14,745 nucleotides of DNA, taken from NCBI GenBank assembly GCA_937896065.1, contig CALBLI010000008.1:1-14745 (forward strand), read 5' to 3'. Under the pieces are notes generated by a model that saw nothing but the letters and a program-made list of their open reading frames with translations, was not told where the DNA came from and searched no databases. Source of the stretch: an uncultured Caryophanales bacterium. GTDB lineage: Bacteria > Bacillota_I > Bacilli_A > RFN20 > CAG-288. This document shows positions 14,692 to 14,745 of this stretch, in pieces; positions within the stretch are counted from its first letter, which is position 1; each line of letters opens with the position of its first letter. The translations under genes and the position numbers were made by a program.

Positions 14692-14745
14692 GTAAGAGAC
14701 CCATAAAATTTAACAATACTCTCAAGCCTCAAAATACATGGTATT
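14692..14745 (+). ncRNA. Possible type II CRISPR tracrRNA anti-repeat, cut by window edge
   Basis: The complement of 14692-14727 is 36 bases long, begins GCTTGAGAGTATTGT and ends CTTAC, which resembles type II-A CRISPR repeats I recall that begin GTTTGAGAGTA and end AAAC. Read on the plus strand this would be a tracrRNA anti-repeat. It is followed by CAAAA and a hairpin AATAC-ATG-GTATT (14733-14745), placed where tracrRNAs carry their nexus stem. The local base composition is less AT-rich than around it. No cas gene or repeat array is in the window, so this rests on sequence resemblance alone. Confidence 0.3.

Noticed and set aside
14658..14745. Open frame after fic reading R-A-T-D-K-S-C-K-R-P-I-K-F
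   Set aside because: It has no start codon, follows a TGA at 14655-14657, and is too short to judge. Kept only as an alternative to the tracrRNA idea.
1..14745. tRNA, rRNA, transposase or prophage genes
   Set aside because: No cloverleaf, rRNA segment, DDE motif, integrase or phage structural gene was seen on either strand.

Overview
The window is AT-rich bacterial chromosome (roughly 30% GC by eye) using the standard code: Trp is TGG and TGA ends real genes such as the large flavoprotein and ecfA2. RNase J with a Maf homologue, an Spx regulator, a Gram-positive-type peptide deformylase and an ecfA1-ecfA2-ecfT cluster point to a low-GC Firmicute. I infer the Erysipelotrichia/RF39/Mollicutes-like side of Bacilli; species cannot be named. 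Genes are densely packed, often with short overlaps, and two or three appear to be transcribed with little or no 5' leader.

Layout. (1) 1-1362, plus strand: NAD kinase and a membrane-anchored, cysteine-less PTS EIIB-like protein, closed by a bidirectional terminator. (2) 1366-3740, minus: rnjA then maf, with their own promoter. (3) 3754-5523, minus: pgsA, spx, def, tightly overlapping. (4) 5607-6420, minus: a divergent truA with an apparently leaderless promoter. (5) 6428-10414, minus: hypB, a 966-residue iron-sulfur flavoprotein, hypA. (6) 10485-13342, minus: a small membrane protein, ecfA1, ecfA2, ecfT. (7) 13389-14671, plus: a Fic AMPylase-type gene behind an array of five alternating 8-bp repeats. 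(8) 14672-14745: a short non-coding stretch that resembles a type II CRISPR anti-repeat, cut by the window edge.

How the genes fit together. Blocks 1-4 are housekeeping: NADP supply, RNA decay, tRNA modification, N-terminal deformylation, phospholipid synthesis and thiol-stress control. Block 5 is a nickel-enzyme maturation pair (HypA, HypB) wrapped around a NAD(P)/FAD/Fe-S electron-transfer protein, suggesting supply of, or electron exchange with, a [NiFe] hydrogenase or other nickel enzyme encoded elsewhere. Block 6 is the shared energising module of group II ECF vitamin/metal importers; no substrate-binding S component is present. In many Firmicutes truA directly follows ecfT; here the Hyp block lies between them, as if inserted. 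The most accessory-looking part is the right end: Fic, its repeat-array promoter and the possible tracrRNA.
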